The notes under the pieces were generated by a model that worked only from the letters and a program-made list of their open reading frames with translations, did not search any database and had not been told where the DNA came from. Of a stretch of 64,000 bases of DNA, positions 10,401 through 17,773 are shown one piece after another (the first letter of the stretch is position 1; each line of letters opens with the position of its first letter). Where the stretch lies: positions 1-64,000 of the forward strand of contig JANWVV010000008.1 of the NCBI GenBank assembly GCA_025055795.1, in the 5' to 3' direction. The DNA is from Gemmataceae bacterium (GTDB lineage: Bacteria; Planctomycetota; Planctomycetia; Gemmatales; Gemmataceae). The position numbers and the translations under genes were made by a program.

Positions 10401-11500
10401 ACGGCAATCTGCACACTTTTGACCCGTCCGGCGGCTACTGCCGGTCCGGCACGGTCGAAGCCTCCCCCCCGTCGGTCGCCACGGCCATCGAAGCCCCCCC
10501 CACCGCCAAAACGCGGATCGAAACCACCGCCGAAGCGTGGATCGAAGCCCCCCCCACCGCCAAAACGCGGATCGAAAAAGGTCATGGGTGTCGGCTGCGT
10601 ACCGGCAACGGTTACCTGGGCATTGTCGGACAGCAAGGTTTTCAGATGCTCGGCCACTTCCTGGGCCCGTTTGTAGCGGCAAACGTGTGTCAGAATGTCC
10701 CCTTGCGACAGCTCGTTTTCTACCTTCTGCAACGCCTCCAGGATCCGCTGAATGTTGCCGGCGGTATCCAGAATCACTAAAGCGTTCAGCTTGGACAGGC
10801 TGGAGACCATGCCGAAGGGGGAAAGCATCCGCTGGACTTCCGGACCGGTCTCTTCCACTGATAGTGTCTTGAGGGGAACGATGACCTGAACCAGCTCGGT
10901 ACGACCTCGACTGGGCAGTTCGCTCAATTCGATCCGCGGTACCCAGGAAGCGTCGATCTTCTCGTCGGAAGGGTGAATGTAAAAGCTGATCTGCCGGCGG
11001 ATCAGAATGAAGCGTTGCTGGATCAATGCTTCATTGAGCAGATCCACCACTTCGCCGAGGGTGAACTTGCGGTCCTTTGGCGGGAGCAGGGTAACACTAC
11101 CGGTGGGTCGCACCGTCAGGATGGGGGTCAGGCCACTTTCCTTGGCAAACCACTCCAGCACGTCATCCCAATGAGCATTCTTGAAGTTGACGGTGATGGT
11201 CCGTTCAGAGCTGGATTTGTCGGCTGGTTTGTCCGAGGGCTTGTCGGCCGGTTTGTCCACCGGTTTATCCGAAGGAGAGATGGCCGTGCTGCCGCCAGGG
11301 CCGGCGGTTTTGCCACCCAGCTCGCCCGGTTTGACCGGCGGCTGCATCGGGCGGGTGTTACCCCCCGGCGTCTGGGCCATTAGCCCCGGAACGACGACCA
11401 GGCCGCCAAGCATAAGTGCGACCCGCAAACACGTCCATGAAGTCCCTCTCTTTCCCCCCTGAACCAGAGGCGTACCACTGGTTCTCACAAGTGATACCAT
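4406..11500 (-). CDS. gspD: Giant type II secretion secretin (GspD-like) with many N-domains
   Basis: This 2364-residue outer-membrane channel protein is 3-4 times the usual GspD length. A signal sequence (about residues 27-43) is followed by a DKP repeat (75-96), an N0-like domain (100-180), then about thirteen further N1/KH-like repeats. Each has the pattern of a strand such as FKLKNTSAADV, a helix, a TNSLIV-like strand and a closing helix ending in an LD motif. The secretin core is at about 1825-2120 (QPPQVMIQVMIADVQ; VGQDFPVPTNVNV; DGETVVLGGLI; FLKDIPYVGALF). A Pro/Thr-rich tail follows (2130-2364). Gly-rich inserts interrupt several repeats. I chose the ATG at 11500, which has GGAGGGG about 8 bases upstream, over an upstream frame extension of 61 residues lacking a signal peptide. 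It overlaps the downstream lipoprotein gene. Confidence 0.92.
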   Translation of the reverse strand: MVSLVRTSGTPLVQGGKRGTSWTCLRVALMLGGLVVVPGLMAQTPGGNTRPMQPPVKPGELGGKTAGPGGSTAISPSDKPVDKPADKPSDKPADKSSSERTITVNFKNAHWDDVLEWFAKESGLTPILTVRPTGSVTLLPPKDRKFTLGEVVDLLNEALIQQRFILIRRQISFYIHPSDEKIDASWVPRIELSELPSRGRTELVQVIVPLKTLSVEETGPEVQRMLSPFGMVSSLSKLNALVILDTAGNIQRILEALQKVENELSQGDILTHVCRYKRAQEVAEHLKTLLSDNAQVTVAGTQPTPMTFFDPRFGGGGGFDPRFGGGFDPRFGGGGGFDGRGDRRGGGFDRAGPAVAAGRVKSVQIAVDAKANSVTITAPPEKIQLAKKIIEDFDKPRDPFQPPLIIRDPELRKYPVPAGTAQAIAQALQADHPTLRIIALPQTNEVIVSATPEEHLAIVEKMRSLTQGGETTVTTEFIPLSVLDPTSTAATVAKLYPSTGTAGGPTVEAHTTGVTPGLLVKGTTAQINDVKKILADLGERPGGQLDPRIRTFTLPDGSASILAEHLARTLQQLGKPAIVVDPNAPTPPQPRTPPPAPAPTPGGGNNPPGQRQSGSRGVNPLEGVPGVSHADPTLDPKPMADSPSGPPLHYVSAQTEPKKGDTAKGEPPKGGLTGKPVIIQVVGNRIIIQSEDTEALDILTGLMRTYTVGTPPTENLFKVIKLKNVSAEEAAAEITEIFNGPQRRQQGGPGGGRGGLGGLLGGGGPLGLLGGLFGGGGGGDSAPAGTNPNRIRVVAIKSTNALVVVKASPADLLAIESLLANYIDRGPDEDALALKTWILPVKNADAAEMAAIIRDVYRSALSSGGNQPAAPIVFPFAPLPQANQQNQRPPALTVSVDDRTNSLILNCSEPLFKDIKALVEQLDRAATSTTDVARLVKLGNLDPNVVQAAVLAVQGINPQQNRMGGFGMGGFGNRGPGGFGMGGFGAGGFGGGGPFGGGGFGGGGGPFGGGGFGGRGPAMGGGFGGGLGGPAMGGGFGGGGRGGLGGGGLGGGGGRGGGGRGGRQAIADPPEGPRNFDSRGTEAPSAHSNRYHTATSTHHPAGSPADRNSAADSSMAPAPDTVVYDPVLDGPPSTRRRSLLSTNEQTVLTPTIQPAGGTTPSSQPANASGVVTAAGMQPPPMQPPLPPGQPVPPAPLPGELAPRGPVTVVPLPELNAIILRATNATDLQLVLDLIETLREISRDAQPRLEVIPLEYQDCNAVANWLTTLFSRVLIAGPGGTYLAQQPVTGVGGVAGLPGLAGVQAQQNRGIYFLALPRFNSILVAAPQARFNDILREIRRIDRPNAEAVFPRAFRLKKASAQIVALQLQQFWNARFPGDPITQNQFRVTFDIPTNTVYVQGPRADLEDIERLIHDLDTSESQAIQEVRVIRIRNGIASEIAQVISNALNVNVVNPLVQAQLQQPVAPAAGGTAGLVTGVGGVGGLGGLAGLGGLGAAGGALGAGGLGGAAGLGGLGGLGAAGLGGLGAQQPGAGLAALQPGGAAAQQQEGALVQTVVPTVGTAIGGGLVTKSHTLRLYSSVDGKLVAESGLLSDVHLIPSTRINAIIVMAPAKTMTLIEKLIEELDTVSAARSIVKVFHLRKAQASLMANLIRQLFTGQQQVGVGGVGGLGGLGAAGALQAGQPRPLLTPTGEVAEGALLVDLRLSVDDRTNSLIVAGSRTDMDLIEALIARLEDTEVEERFYEVFKLKNTSAADVQNAVNQFIVDSLNVLTATTPTLGGSFLDAYQRLQRDVVLVAEPVSNTLLVSATPRLFKDIKRIIERLDAQPPQVMIQVMIADVQLNNAMEFGLEVGLQSPVLFQRGPTNPGFNFNTTAPLGTGVAGPGIVGFQGLSNLGVGRIGSQSFGGFIFTASSQSLNVVLRALQAQGRVEILSRPQVQVMDNQVGFIQVGQDFPVPTNVNVTGLTTQQGIQYRQVGVVMRVTPRISPDGKIVMRIEPQVSSVSPNLVSLGGGLLAPAFNIQTVQTTVVAADGETVVLGGLITRQDSRLENGLPFLKDIPYVGALFRYRQHQVQRREVLIIMTPHIVRSEADHARLLAEEAARMNWCVQDIARLHGHGMEIIGPAMEGAKVVPVPPTGSSPVTTPATPTAPASPPPAAPLPSPTPLPPAGTPPPGPTSAAPTATVPTIPPLPTGTPGNAPAATPPTPLPATQLPAPTPLPATQLPAPTPLPTGAAPSGTPVQLPAPTPLPAGAVPMGSSGDTTGTVLPPTASSFAGSPMPGGVVNALPATGTPAAPGATASTNTPVSPAGTIVSLPGKPYQLVYPATTQDASLPAANPAASGTAAEPARRRLFGTKEGRAWNPFGH
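4758..4897 (-). repeat. 33-base tandem repeat in the secretin tail
   Basis: Copies of a 33-base unit lie at 4758-4790, 4815-4847 and 4848-4880, with a partial copy to about 4897. On the protein level they give an APTPLPATQLP-like 11-residue repeat in the Pro/Thr-rich C-terminal tail. Copies differ mainly at synonymous positions. Confidence 0.85.
6890..7090 (-). repeat. Gly/Leu/Ala-rich low-complexity insert in the secretin
   Basis: This encodes a run of GGLGGL and GLGAAG-type repeats at about residues 1470-1537, inserted within one of the N-type repeats just upstream of a conserved strand. It is in frame and probably forms a flexible loop. Confidence 0.8.
8320..8590 (-). repeat. Gly/Phe-rich low-complexity insert in the secretin
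   Basis: This encodes GGFGMGG, GGGPFGGGG and PAMGGGFGG-type repeats at about residues 970-1060. The DNA has short imperfect repeats such as CCACCACCACCAAA. It sits between N-type repeats in a long linker that is otherwise charged and Pro-rich. Confidence 0.8.
10440..10580 (-). repeat. FDPRFGGGGG repeat in the secretin
   Basis: Three FDPRFGG(G) units and one FDGRG variant are encoded here (about residues 307-353), inserted in the third N-type repeat. The DNA repeat CCGCCAAAACGCGGATCGAA occurs twice about 50 bases apart. Confidence 0.8.
11211..11275 (-). repeat. 12-base tandem repeat encoding DKPx units
   Basis: Five successive degenerate 12-base units give SDKP-VDKP-ADKP-SDKP-ADK just after the secretin signal peptide (about residues 75-96). 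It is a charged, probably extended linker before the N0-like domain. Confidence 0.8.
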
Positions 11501-12078
11501 CGTCAGTTCCCCCTCCCTTGGTGCCCCAGCCGTAAAAGCGCGGGCCACCCCACATCGATGCATGTCTGCTCCACCCGGATTTAATCCTGAATCATCCCTA
11601 GCTGCGGCGGCATTCCCCCGGACATCTCGTTTGATCGGGCATGACGCGCGGTTGCTACTCCAACGGCTCCTCAAAGTACCCATAGCCGTTTTATCTTTAG
11701 CCTTCAGCCAGTGGCATCCAACGTGCCACCGGCCTCACCGGCGACGACCGCTTTTCATCTTTTGCCCGGACAGCGTATGTTCTCGCCCGGCTGGTACACC
11801 TACGCCGGCTGCATACCGTCCCCTCCACGGTGAGGCAACAGAATTTGGCCGGCTTGCTGCCATTTTTAATGATCCGGTTGTAGCCGCGGGCCACTCGGCG
11901 TTGCCGCAGCCTTGTTCAAACGACTTCTCAATCCGACCCGCTGCAACTCGGTACCAGCGCAGTTATAGTCATCGAGTCCCCTAGGCGCATTGTACCGCCT
12001 ACTGAGGCTTCCGTGGTGAGAAGCTGATGAGAAAAGGCATCGGCGATTGGCTAACCCGGGTAAGGGGGGGTAGTAGAG
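11501..12078. other. Intergenic region between secretin and PilO-like gene
   Basis: No supported gene was found in these 578 bases; the longest frame, on the plus strand, has no recognisable content. A 6-bp hairpin, GTGGCA/TGCCAC, is at 11711-11729. The region should contain the leader of the secretin gene on the minus strand; I could not pick a defensible promoter. Confidence 0.4.
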
Positions 12079-13761
12079 TCATTGCCGGTCGTCTTCCGGC
12101 AGGCGGCGTAGGACTACGGTTCCAGTGACAGCGATGCGACGGAGAATGTTATCGATTTCTTCCGCTTTCAGTTGCCCTTTTTCCAGGGTGTCCTTGAGCG
12201 ATTTGCCATGCTCCCAGCGATAGTAGACCGGCCGGGGGATCAAGGTAGCGGGATTACCCAGCAAGGCGGCCAGTGGATCAGCCGGTCCTTGGCGAGCGGG
12301 GTTCCCTCGCCCCCCGAAGTTGCCCCGGCCCGCTGCGGCTCCCTCGGTTTTCCCGGTCGGCCGGGCATCGGCCAGGATGATCCCGTATTCGTCGATGGCG
12401 ACGACGCGAAAGGTCCGGGACGTGGCCGAGGTACCCTCATCCGAAATGACCAGCAAGCCGGGAGGATGGGTCCGGCGGTAGTTGGCATCCTCTTTCATGC
12501 TACGGGCGGTCCACGGGATCTCCTTGCGTACAGTGATGGTGGTGCTGGTAGCACTGATGACGTAGCGGAAATTATTGAAGTGATCCTTGATGATGGCCTG
12601 GGCGGTGCCGTCGGAGCCTGTGGAAACAATCGGCAAGGTAATCAGCCAGGCGATGTCCGGCTTGGGTGGTGCCGGTGGCGTAGCCGGAGGCTCGAGGCTG
12701 ACGCGGAAGGAACGCTTCACTTCTACTCCATCGGCGGAAACGGCGGTCACCGTCACGGTGGAGGTGGCCGAGTCGGGCGTGTCGGGCCCGACGGCAGGCA
12801 GGGTTATGGTCCAATTCTCGTTGTCGACTTCCAGGGCCTCTTCCGCAATGAGGGAGCCCGTCACCGTGGCGGAAATTTCCGCATCTTCGGAGCCATCACC
12901 GCTCAGACGTACACGGACCACATATGGCTTGCCATCGCGACGCAGCGTTACGTCCGGCAAGGGGGCCATGGCAAATGGCACCGGTTTTTTCGGCATATAG
13001 GGCGGAAGCACCCCGTAGAAAATGTCGTTTTGCACGATGTAACGATAATCGCGGGGGGGGAAAGCCAGCACGGGTTCGGCACGCGTCCACTGCAGCAAGC
13101 GGGTCTGTTCCGGGTTTTTTTGCAACAGTTGCAGCCCCAGGTTCCCGGCTACGGCCGCCACCACGTTGGTTACGGGGAACAAGGAGGTACGGGATTTGAC
13201 CCCATCCACCGCTATCGCATCGCTGGTGATCGTCACTTTCAGTCCATTGCGGCTCGGATCCCGCTCGTTCCGTTCTATCCTCAAGCTGCTGATCTGATGT
13301 AACAAATCGAGTTGGTAGTAAGCATAAAGGAAGTCGACCAATTGCCACAGATTGACATTTTCGATGTTGATGACGAAGCGATGCTGTTTGTAAGCTGGGC
13401 GCTTGGGAGCTACTTCCGGAATGATCGGCGGACGGGCCTGCACAATTCCAACGGACGAAAACTTGAAGTCGCGGATGCCCGCCTGCAGCAGCAACCGTTC
13501 CAATAGTTGGGCGTACTGGGCTTGAGCAATGGTATCATCCGGGGGCAGACTTTGCCGTTGCACTTCCGCCACGGCGCCGCGGTCCTTGAGCATCTGCATC
13601 AGTTGCAGTTCCAGATCGTCAATGTCCTTTTGCAACTGCTGACGCATGCCATGGGCATTCTGCAACGGCGAATAAACGAACCAATAACCGCCCACGCCGG
13701 CGACCGCTACCACCATCAAGCCGAGCAAAGCCAGAGCGGAACGGAATTCACGCGGTGTCAT
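12079..13761 (-). CDS. PilO/GspM-like inner-membrane assembly protein with long extension
   Basis: This 560-residue protein starts with a short cytoplasmic piece, one membrane helix (about residues 9-29, ALALLGLMVVAVAGVGGYWF) and a coiled coil (about 35-65, LQKDIDDLELQLMQMLKDRG). That is the layout of PilO/GspM platform proteins. A PilO-like ferredoxin-fold region follows to about residue 190 (LLERLLLQAGIRDFKF; FVINIENVNLWQLVDFLYAYYQL). The remaining 350 residues are extra and contain a beta-rich, Ig-like-looking segment (about 270-350). PilO itself is near 200 residues. I chose the ATG at 13761 over a GTG two codons upstream. It lies downstream of the PilM-PilN fusion gene, matching the usual pilM-N-O order. 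Confidence 0.8.
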   Translation of the reverse strand: MTPREFRSALALLGLMVVAVAGVGGYWFVYSPLQNAHGMRQQLQKDIDDLELQLMQMLKDRGAVAEVQRQSLPPDDTIAQAQYAQLLERLLLQAGIRDFKFSSVGIVQARPPIIPEVAPKRPAYKQHRFVINIENVNLWQLVDFLYAYYQLDLLHQISSLRIERNERDPSRNGLKVTITSDAIAVDGVKSRTSLFPVTNVVAAVAGNLGLQLLQKNPEQTRLLQWTRAEPVLAFPPRDYRYIVQNDIFYGVLPPYMPKKPVPFAMAPLPDVTLRRDGKPYVVRVRLSGDGSEDAEISATVTGSLIAEEALEVDNENWTITLPAVGPDTPDSATSTVTVTAVSADGVEVKRSFRVSLEPPATPPAPPKPDIAWLITLPIVSTGSDGTAQAIIKDHFNNFRYVISATSTTITVRKEIPWTARSMKEDANYRRTHPPGLLVISDEGTSATSRTFRVVAIDEYGIILADARPTGKTEGAAAGRGNFGGRGNPARQGPADPLAALLGNPATLIPRPVYYRWEHGKSLKDTLEKGQLKAEEIDNILRRIAVTGTVVLRRLPEDDRQ

Positions 13762-14042
13762 CGTCACGTCGCCTGTATTGCGGGATTACGATGGTTCCTT
13801 TCCAATGCAGTAACACTCTTTACCTTCAGAGTCAGTACCGTAACGGGACCGTGCTCCGCTTTGAGCTTCCAATTTCCAAAGGATTTTCATATCGGCAGGG
13901 CCATGGACTGACAGATCGTGGTCCGGGCTGGCTGCCTTCATGGGATGGCGTGGTCTCCGTTGTTTTTCTCTGCATGCTGCCTTTACCCATTCGGTCAATG
14001 GCTATCTTGTTGTGGCTGCCGGTCCACGGGGGCGGATCCGGA

Positions 14043-15620
14043 TCAGCGGTTTTTGCCTTTGCTGTCCTTAGCGTCCTTCCCGTCCTTGGTGGGAGGAGGG
14101 GGATAGCCCCGCCGGTCCGGAGGGGTGAACTTATCCGGTGCCCGTGTGTACTCCTTGGGCGGACGGGCATTGACGTTGGCCGAGATAGCGTAGTCCGAAT
14201 TGGGAGCGATAGTTGTCTGACGCACGCCAGCGTAGTATTTGGACTCGCCGTAATGCAATTCGCTGTATAGATGGGTGGCTGCCTGATTGTTGGGTGCTTT
14301 GAATTTGAGCTCCACCTTCGCCTGATGGGTCTGCTTGCCCGTTTTGCTGTCTGGGGGGATGGCCGAGGCAAGAAACTGCGTGGCATAGATCCCTTTACCG
14401 TGCGGGAAACGATCGCTCCAGTCGTAGAGCTCGTCGAGCCAATTGACACCGCGGCTTTGCCATTCTCGCACGGCTTTAAGGCGTTTGGCATCCGGTTCCA
14501 GCAGTTTCATTTCGTTTTCCAGATCTTGTTTGCGGCGTTGCAACTGGACCAGGTCCCGTTCGGCCTGGCTTACCTGGAGGTATCCGAACACACCGCCGAT
14601 CAGCAACAGCAGTCCGGCCAGGGTTGCCGCGGCGGCCAGGCGGATTTTGTAGGGGTCCCGCTGGGTTTGCGGCTGCCGCGGGCTGACAAAGTTGATGGCA
14701 TGCTGCCGGGCAGCCTGAGCGGCCAGCATCCCCACCAGGGCCGCACAACGCCCCCGCAAGCTCTGATGAAGCTGGGGGACAAACCCCTGCAACGGATCAT
14801 GGGCATGCACGGCCAGTTGCAAGGCGGCGCGTAAGCGGGGGGCATAACGGCCATCTGCCTCATAAACGTGCAATCCGGCCAGCGGATAGGCGCCGGCTAC
14901 ACTGGCGTACAAGGTCAGATTGCGGCGTACCTCGGCCAGCAACGTGGTCTCAGTCGCCAGGACGGGTGCCGGCAGATCCCGGGTGAACAGAACTTCACCA
15001 CGGCGTACCACCGTGAATTCACCGCCTGCCGGACTAACCAGTAAGGTGGCCACGGCACTATCGCCTGGTTCGGGCAACGGGGCCAGGCCATGGGCATGAG
15101 CCCGGGTCAGTTCGGCGGCCACGGCATAGGGCCGTGGAGTAACCGCTATCAGTTTCAAACCAGCAGCAGTGCAGAATTTCTGGATCGCGTTCAGAACGTC
15201 CCGCCGCAGCACCACGACCATGCTGCGCCGCTCGCCTTCGGGCCCACTACCCTCCAGCGGCGTGTAGTCGATGACTACGTCATCCGGCGAGTCGGATAGC
15301 TCTCGGATCGCCTGGTACTTGACCACATTGGGTTCTTCAGTCGGCGGCACCGCCGGGTAGCGGACTTCCTTGAGTATGACGCGGCCCCGACCGACCACCA
15401 CCAAGGCGGGGGCCGGCGCGATATCCGCCTCCCTAAGCCGCTGCCGCAACTGCTCCCCCAAGGTCTCCGCGTTATCGGGCGTCAATACGGGGGGCGGTAC
15501 ACCATCCCCCTCCAGCCAGGTCAGCACCTGATCGACGCGGATCTGGCCCAGTCGACTGATACTCCCGGCAGCGACCAGCAGGCCATCTGGTGTCAGATCA
15601 ATGACAATGTAACGTGCCAC
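14043..15620 (-). CDS. PilM-PilN (GspL-like) fusion protein
   Basis: This 525-residue protein has two parts. Residues 1 to about 315 look like a PilM/GspL actin-fold domain (MARYIVIDLTPDGLLVAAG; VKYQAIRELSDSPDDVVIDY). Then comes one membrane helix near 330-350 (LAAAATLAGLLLLIGGVFGYL), a coiled coil (QLQRRKQDLENEMKLLEPD), and a periplasmic PilN-like ferredoxin-type domain. This joins the cytoplasmic PilM and membrane PilN parts in one chain, as GspL does. The last 40 residues are rich in Pro, Lys and Asp. The start is a GTG at 15620 with GAGGAG 12 bases upstream. It should link the GspE ATPase to the pseudopilus platform with the PilO-like protein downstream. Confidence 0.85.
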   Translation of the reverse strand: MARYIVIDLTPDGLLVAAGSISRLGQIRVDQVLTWLEGDGVPPPVLTPDNAETLGEQLRQRLREADIAPAPALVVVGRGRVILKEVRYPAVPPTEEPNVVKYQAIRELSDSPDDVVIDYTPLEGSGPEGERRSMVVVLRRDVLNAIQKFCTAAGLKLIAVTPRPYAVAAELTRAHAHGLAPLPEPGDSAVATLLVSPAGGEFTVVRRGEVLFTRDLPAPVLATETTLLAEVRRNLTLYASVAGAYPLAGLHVYEADGRYAPRLRAALQLAVHAHDPLQGFVPQLHQSLRGRCAALVGMLAAQAARQHAINFVSPRQPQTQRDPYKIRLAAAATLAGLLLLIGGVFGYLQVSQAERDLVQLQRRKQDLENEMKLLEPDAKRLKAVREWQSRGVNWLDELYDWSDRFPHGKGIYATQFLASAIPPDSKTGKQTHQAKVELKFKAPNNQAATHLYSELHYGESKYYAGVRQTTIAPNSDYAISANVNARPPKEYTRAPDKFTPPDRRGYPPPPTKDGKDAKDSKGKNR

Positions 15621-16123
15621 GGGTCGGTTTCACTCCTCAATCATCTTTTGGGTTACGGGTTGTATCTGGGCCCTGTTTTGGCCTCATGCCATGGGCAACA
15701 GTACGCTAATGACAGAAACACTTTGTCACAACCATCTCCAGCTTGCCGTCGTCGTTGGGGTTACCAGCTTGCACGTCAACGATGCTCTTCAAGTTATCAC
15801 GAATCGCCATCGGCAGCGTACCTGGCGAAGCCAGAGGTTACTCATTGTTAGTCGTTACCTCGAGTTATTTAGCTTGTTACGTTTCATTGTTCCCGGAGTT
15901 TGGGCATTTGCCAATTGTTATTGTCCCCTCAATTGTGGTCGTAAGCGATGGTGGCGGTTAGCCTGGGCGGTGTGTTCGTCATCGCCCGCATGCCTGATCG
16001 CCATGCTGCCTGGTCCATACAGAGCGGATGTTCAAGATCGCCTGGCATCCAGGGCTGGGCCGCTGCGAGCAGCTCTGTGGCCTCCTTTGGACAATGGATG
16101 ACACAACGTTTCCCCCTGCTCCC
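15621..16123. other. Intergenic region between gspK and the PilM-PilN gene
   Basis: No gene is supported in this 503-base stretch. It is less G+C-rich than its neighbours and separates the G-H-I-J-K pseudopilin run from the platform and secretin genes, so a second minus-strand promoter may lie here. No clear -35/-10 pair was picked. Confidence 0.4.
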
Positions 16124-17773
16124 TCACGGTGTGGTTGTGCCAGCAATGGCCTGCGGCGAGTAGGCCCGCGGGTAATCCAGGTCGCCTAAATCCCGGAAGT
16201 AAAGAATCCGGGGTGCTCCCAAGTTGCTGTCGATGACCGCCTCTACGCGGGCAGTTGGTCCTCCCTGGGCGAAGTATCCCACCACTTCTACGCGATAGAC
16301 CATGCTAGTCCCTGTGACGTACCGCTCGAGACTGCGGAACTTGCTGATGGACAGCCCCCCTTGCGTCAGTAACCAGGCTCCTGTCATCGCCTCCAGGGAA
16401 AAAGGGATGACGCTGTCGCGAGCCGCCAGAATGTTGTCGACCTCGGTTTCCGTCAGGCCGGGCAATCCGAGCAGGGCTTCCCGCGGAGCAGTGTTGACGT
16501 TCAACCGTGGTACCATTTCGACCGCTTCGCGGGTGGAAATTTTATCCAGCAGTATGGGCAGCAACTGAGCTTGCCGAGCTGGATCGTTCAGCGGCGAATA
16601 GTAGACAGTCGCTGTGGGGGGATTAGTGCGGCTATTGCGTTGCAGAACAATGGCGGTATTGACCAGATCGAAAATGGAATTAATGGCGCGACCGCTAGTG
16701 GCGGCCGTGGCCAGACGGGCTTCCACGGCGTTAATCAGCTCGTCCGCTCCGACCGCTACATAAACGGTCTGTTGCATTCCCCCCTTCCCCATCCCACCGC
16801 CACCTTTGGTGCTTGTAGACGACTGAATCTGTCCATCGGCGGTGACCCGCAACAAGTTATTGCTGCCGAACAGCTTGGCTGCCACAATGTAGGCGGCCAT
16901 GTCGGCATCCAACCCGGAATTGAGTAAAGCCTGATAGATACCGACAATGTCATCGCCGTTGATCCAAATGCGGAGGATGCCGGAAGAGTCGACGTTCACT
17001 TCGCGTCCATAGACGGTCAAGTAGTCACTCCAGCCGCGATCCACTATCCCTGCATTTTCATCATCCACACCATTGCGGTTACGATCGGTTCCATACAGTA
17101 GCTGGGGGGTGACCCCCTTGACGAGTAACAATTCGTCCAGGCTATTTAACGGCCCGTTTTTGGCGGAGTAGGGTTGGGCCAGGCTTCGGTAGTATGCACT
17201 TTCGGCCCCGTTTGTCCGGGGGGTGTCGTCGCTGTCTACCCAATCGACGATGGCGTCCGCCACATCAGCGGTCATGTTTGGTAGCTTCATCAGGGCGTTG
17301 TAAAGCGTTTCTCCGCTGGGATCCAAGGCGATCAGGGCATTGATGTTGATTTTGCCACCTTCGTCGCTCATGCCGTAGCGTTGCTGGTACCCCCCGCCAC
17401 TAAGGGGCGTGACGTTGATAATGGAAAAGTAAGCTTGTTTGCTGTTGGGATTAGTCGGATCCTGAGGGACAGGAATGTCCTGGAAATATGAGGGATTGTC
17501 ATAAGGGTTGCCGACATCCAGAGCCAGCAGGTCCGGGTTGGCCAGCAAGGCCGCTGCATAATGCACTCCCGAAACGGCAGCCGCCCGCACTTGGGCATAA
17601 TCGGCACTACGGACGCCTGCCCGCATCTCCGAGACCATTGCATCACTGAAGCGATAGGCTACCAGGGATAGCACCAGAATGACGATCAAAACGGCGATCA
17701 GAACGTATCCGGGGCGTAATCGGTCTGATCGTCTGTTAGGCGTGCTAACTGGAACGGTTTGTGGCGTGGTCAT
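16124..17773 (-). CDS. gspK: Type II secretion minor pseudopilin GspK
   Basis: This 549-residue protein has the GspK layout. The N-terminal processing site and helix RPG-YVLIAVLIVILVLSLVAY has Ala, not Glu, at mature position 5, which is characteristic of GspK at the pseudopilus tip. The family landmark SDEGGKININA is near residue 137, followed by DWVDSDD and a helix-hairpin-helix-like segment, and a second RLNVNTAPREALLGLPGLT near 425. GspK is usually about 330 residues, so this one is long. Its ATG at 17773 overlaps the gspJ stop by 4 bases (ATGA), so it is translated in the same operon. Confidence 0.92.
   Translation of the reverse strand: MTTPQTVPVSTPNRRSDRLRPGYVLIAVLIVILVLSLVAYRFSDAMVSEMRAGVRSADYAQVRAAAVSGVHYAAALLANPDLLALDVGNPYDNPSYFQDIPVPQDPTNPNSKQAYFSIINVTPLSGGGYQQRYGMSDEGGKININALIALDPSGETLYNALMKLPNMTADVADAIVDWVDSDDTPRTNGAESAYYRSLAQPYSAKNGPLNSLDELLLVKGVTPQLLYGTDRNRNGVDDENAGIVDRGWSDYLTVYGREVNVDSSGILRIWINGDDIVGIYQALLNSGLDADMAAYIVAAKLFGSNNLLRVTADGQIQSSTSTKGGGGMGKGGMQQTVYVAVGADELINAVEARLATAATSGRAINSIFDLVNTAIVLQRNSRTNPPTATVYYSPLNDPARQAQLLPILLDKISTREAVEMVPRLNVNTAPREALLGLPGLTETEVDNILAARDSVIPFSLEAMTGAWLLTQGGLSISKFRSLERYVTGTSMVYRVEVVGYFAQGGPTARVEAVIDSNLGAPRILYFRDLGDLDYPRAYSPQAIAGTTTP

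Noticed and set aside
12172-13302. 376-residue plus-strand frame opposite the PilO-like gene
   Set aside because: The minus-strand protein has a membrane helix and coiled coil in the right places; the plus frame has no ribosome site and no recognisable motif.
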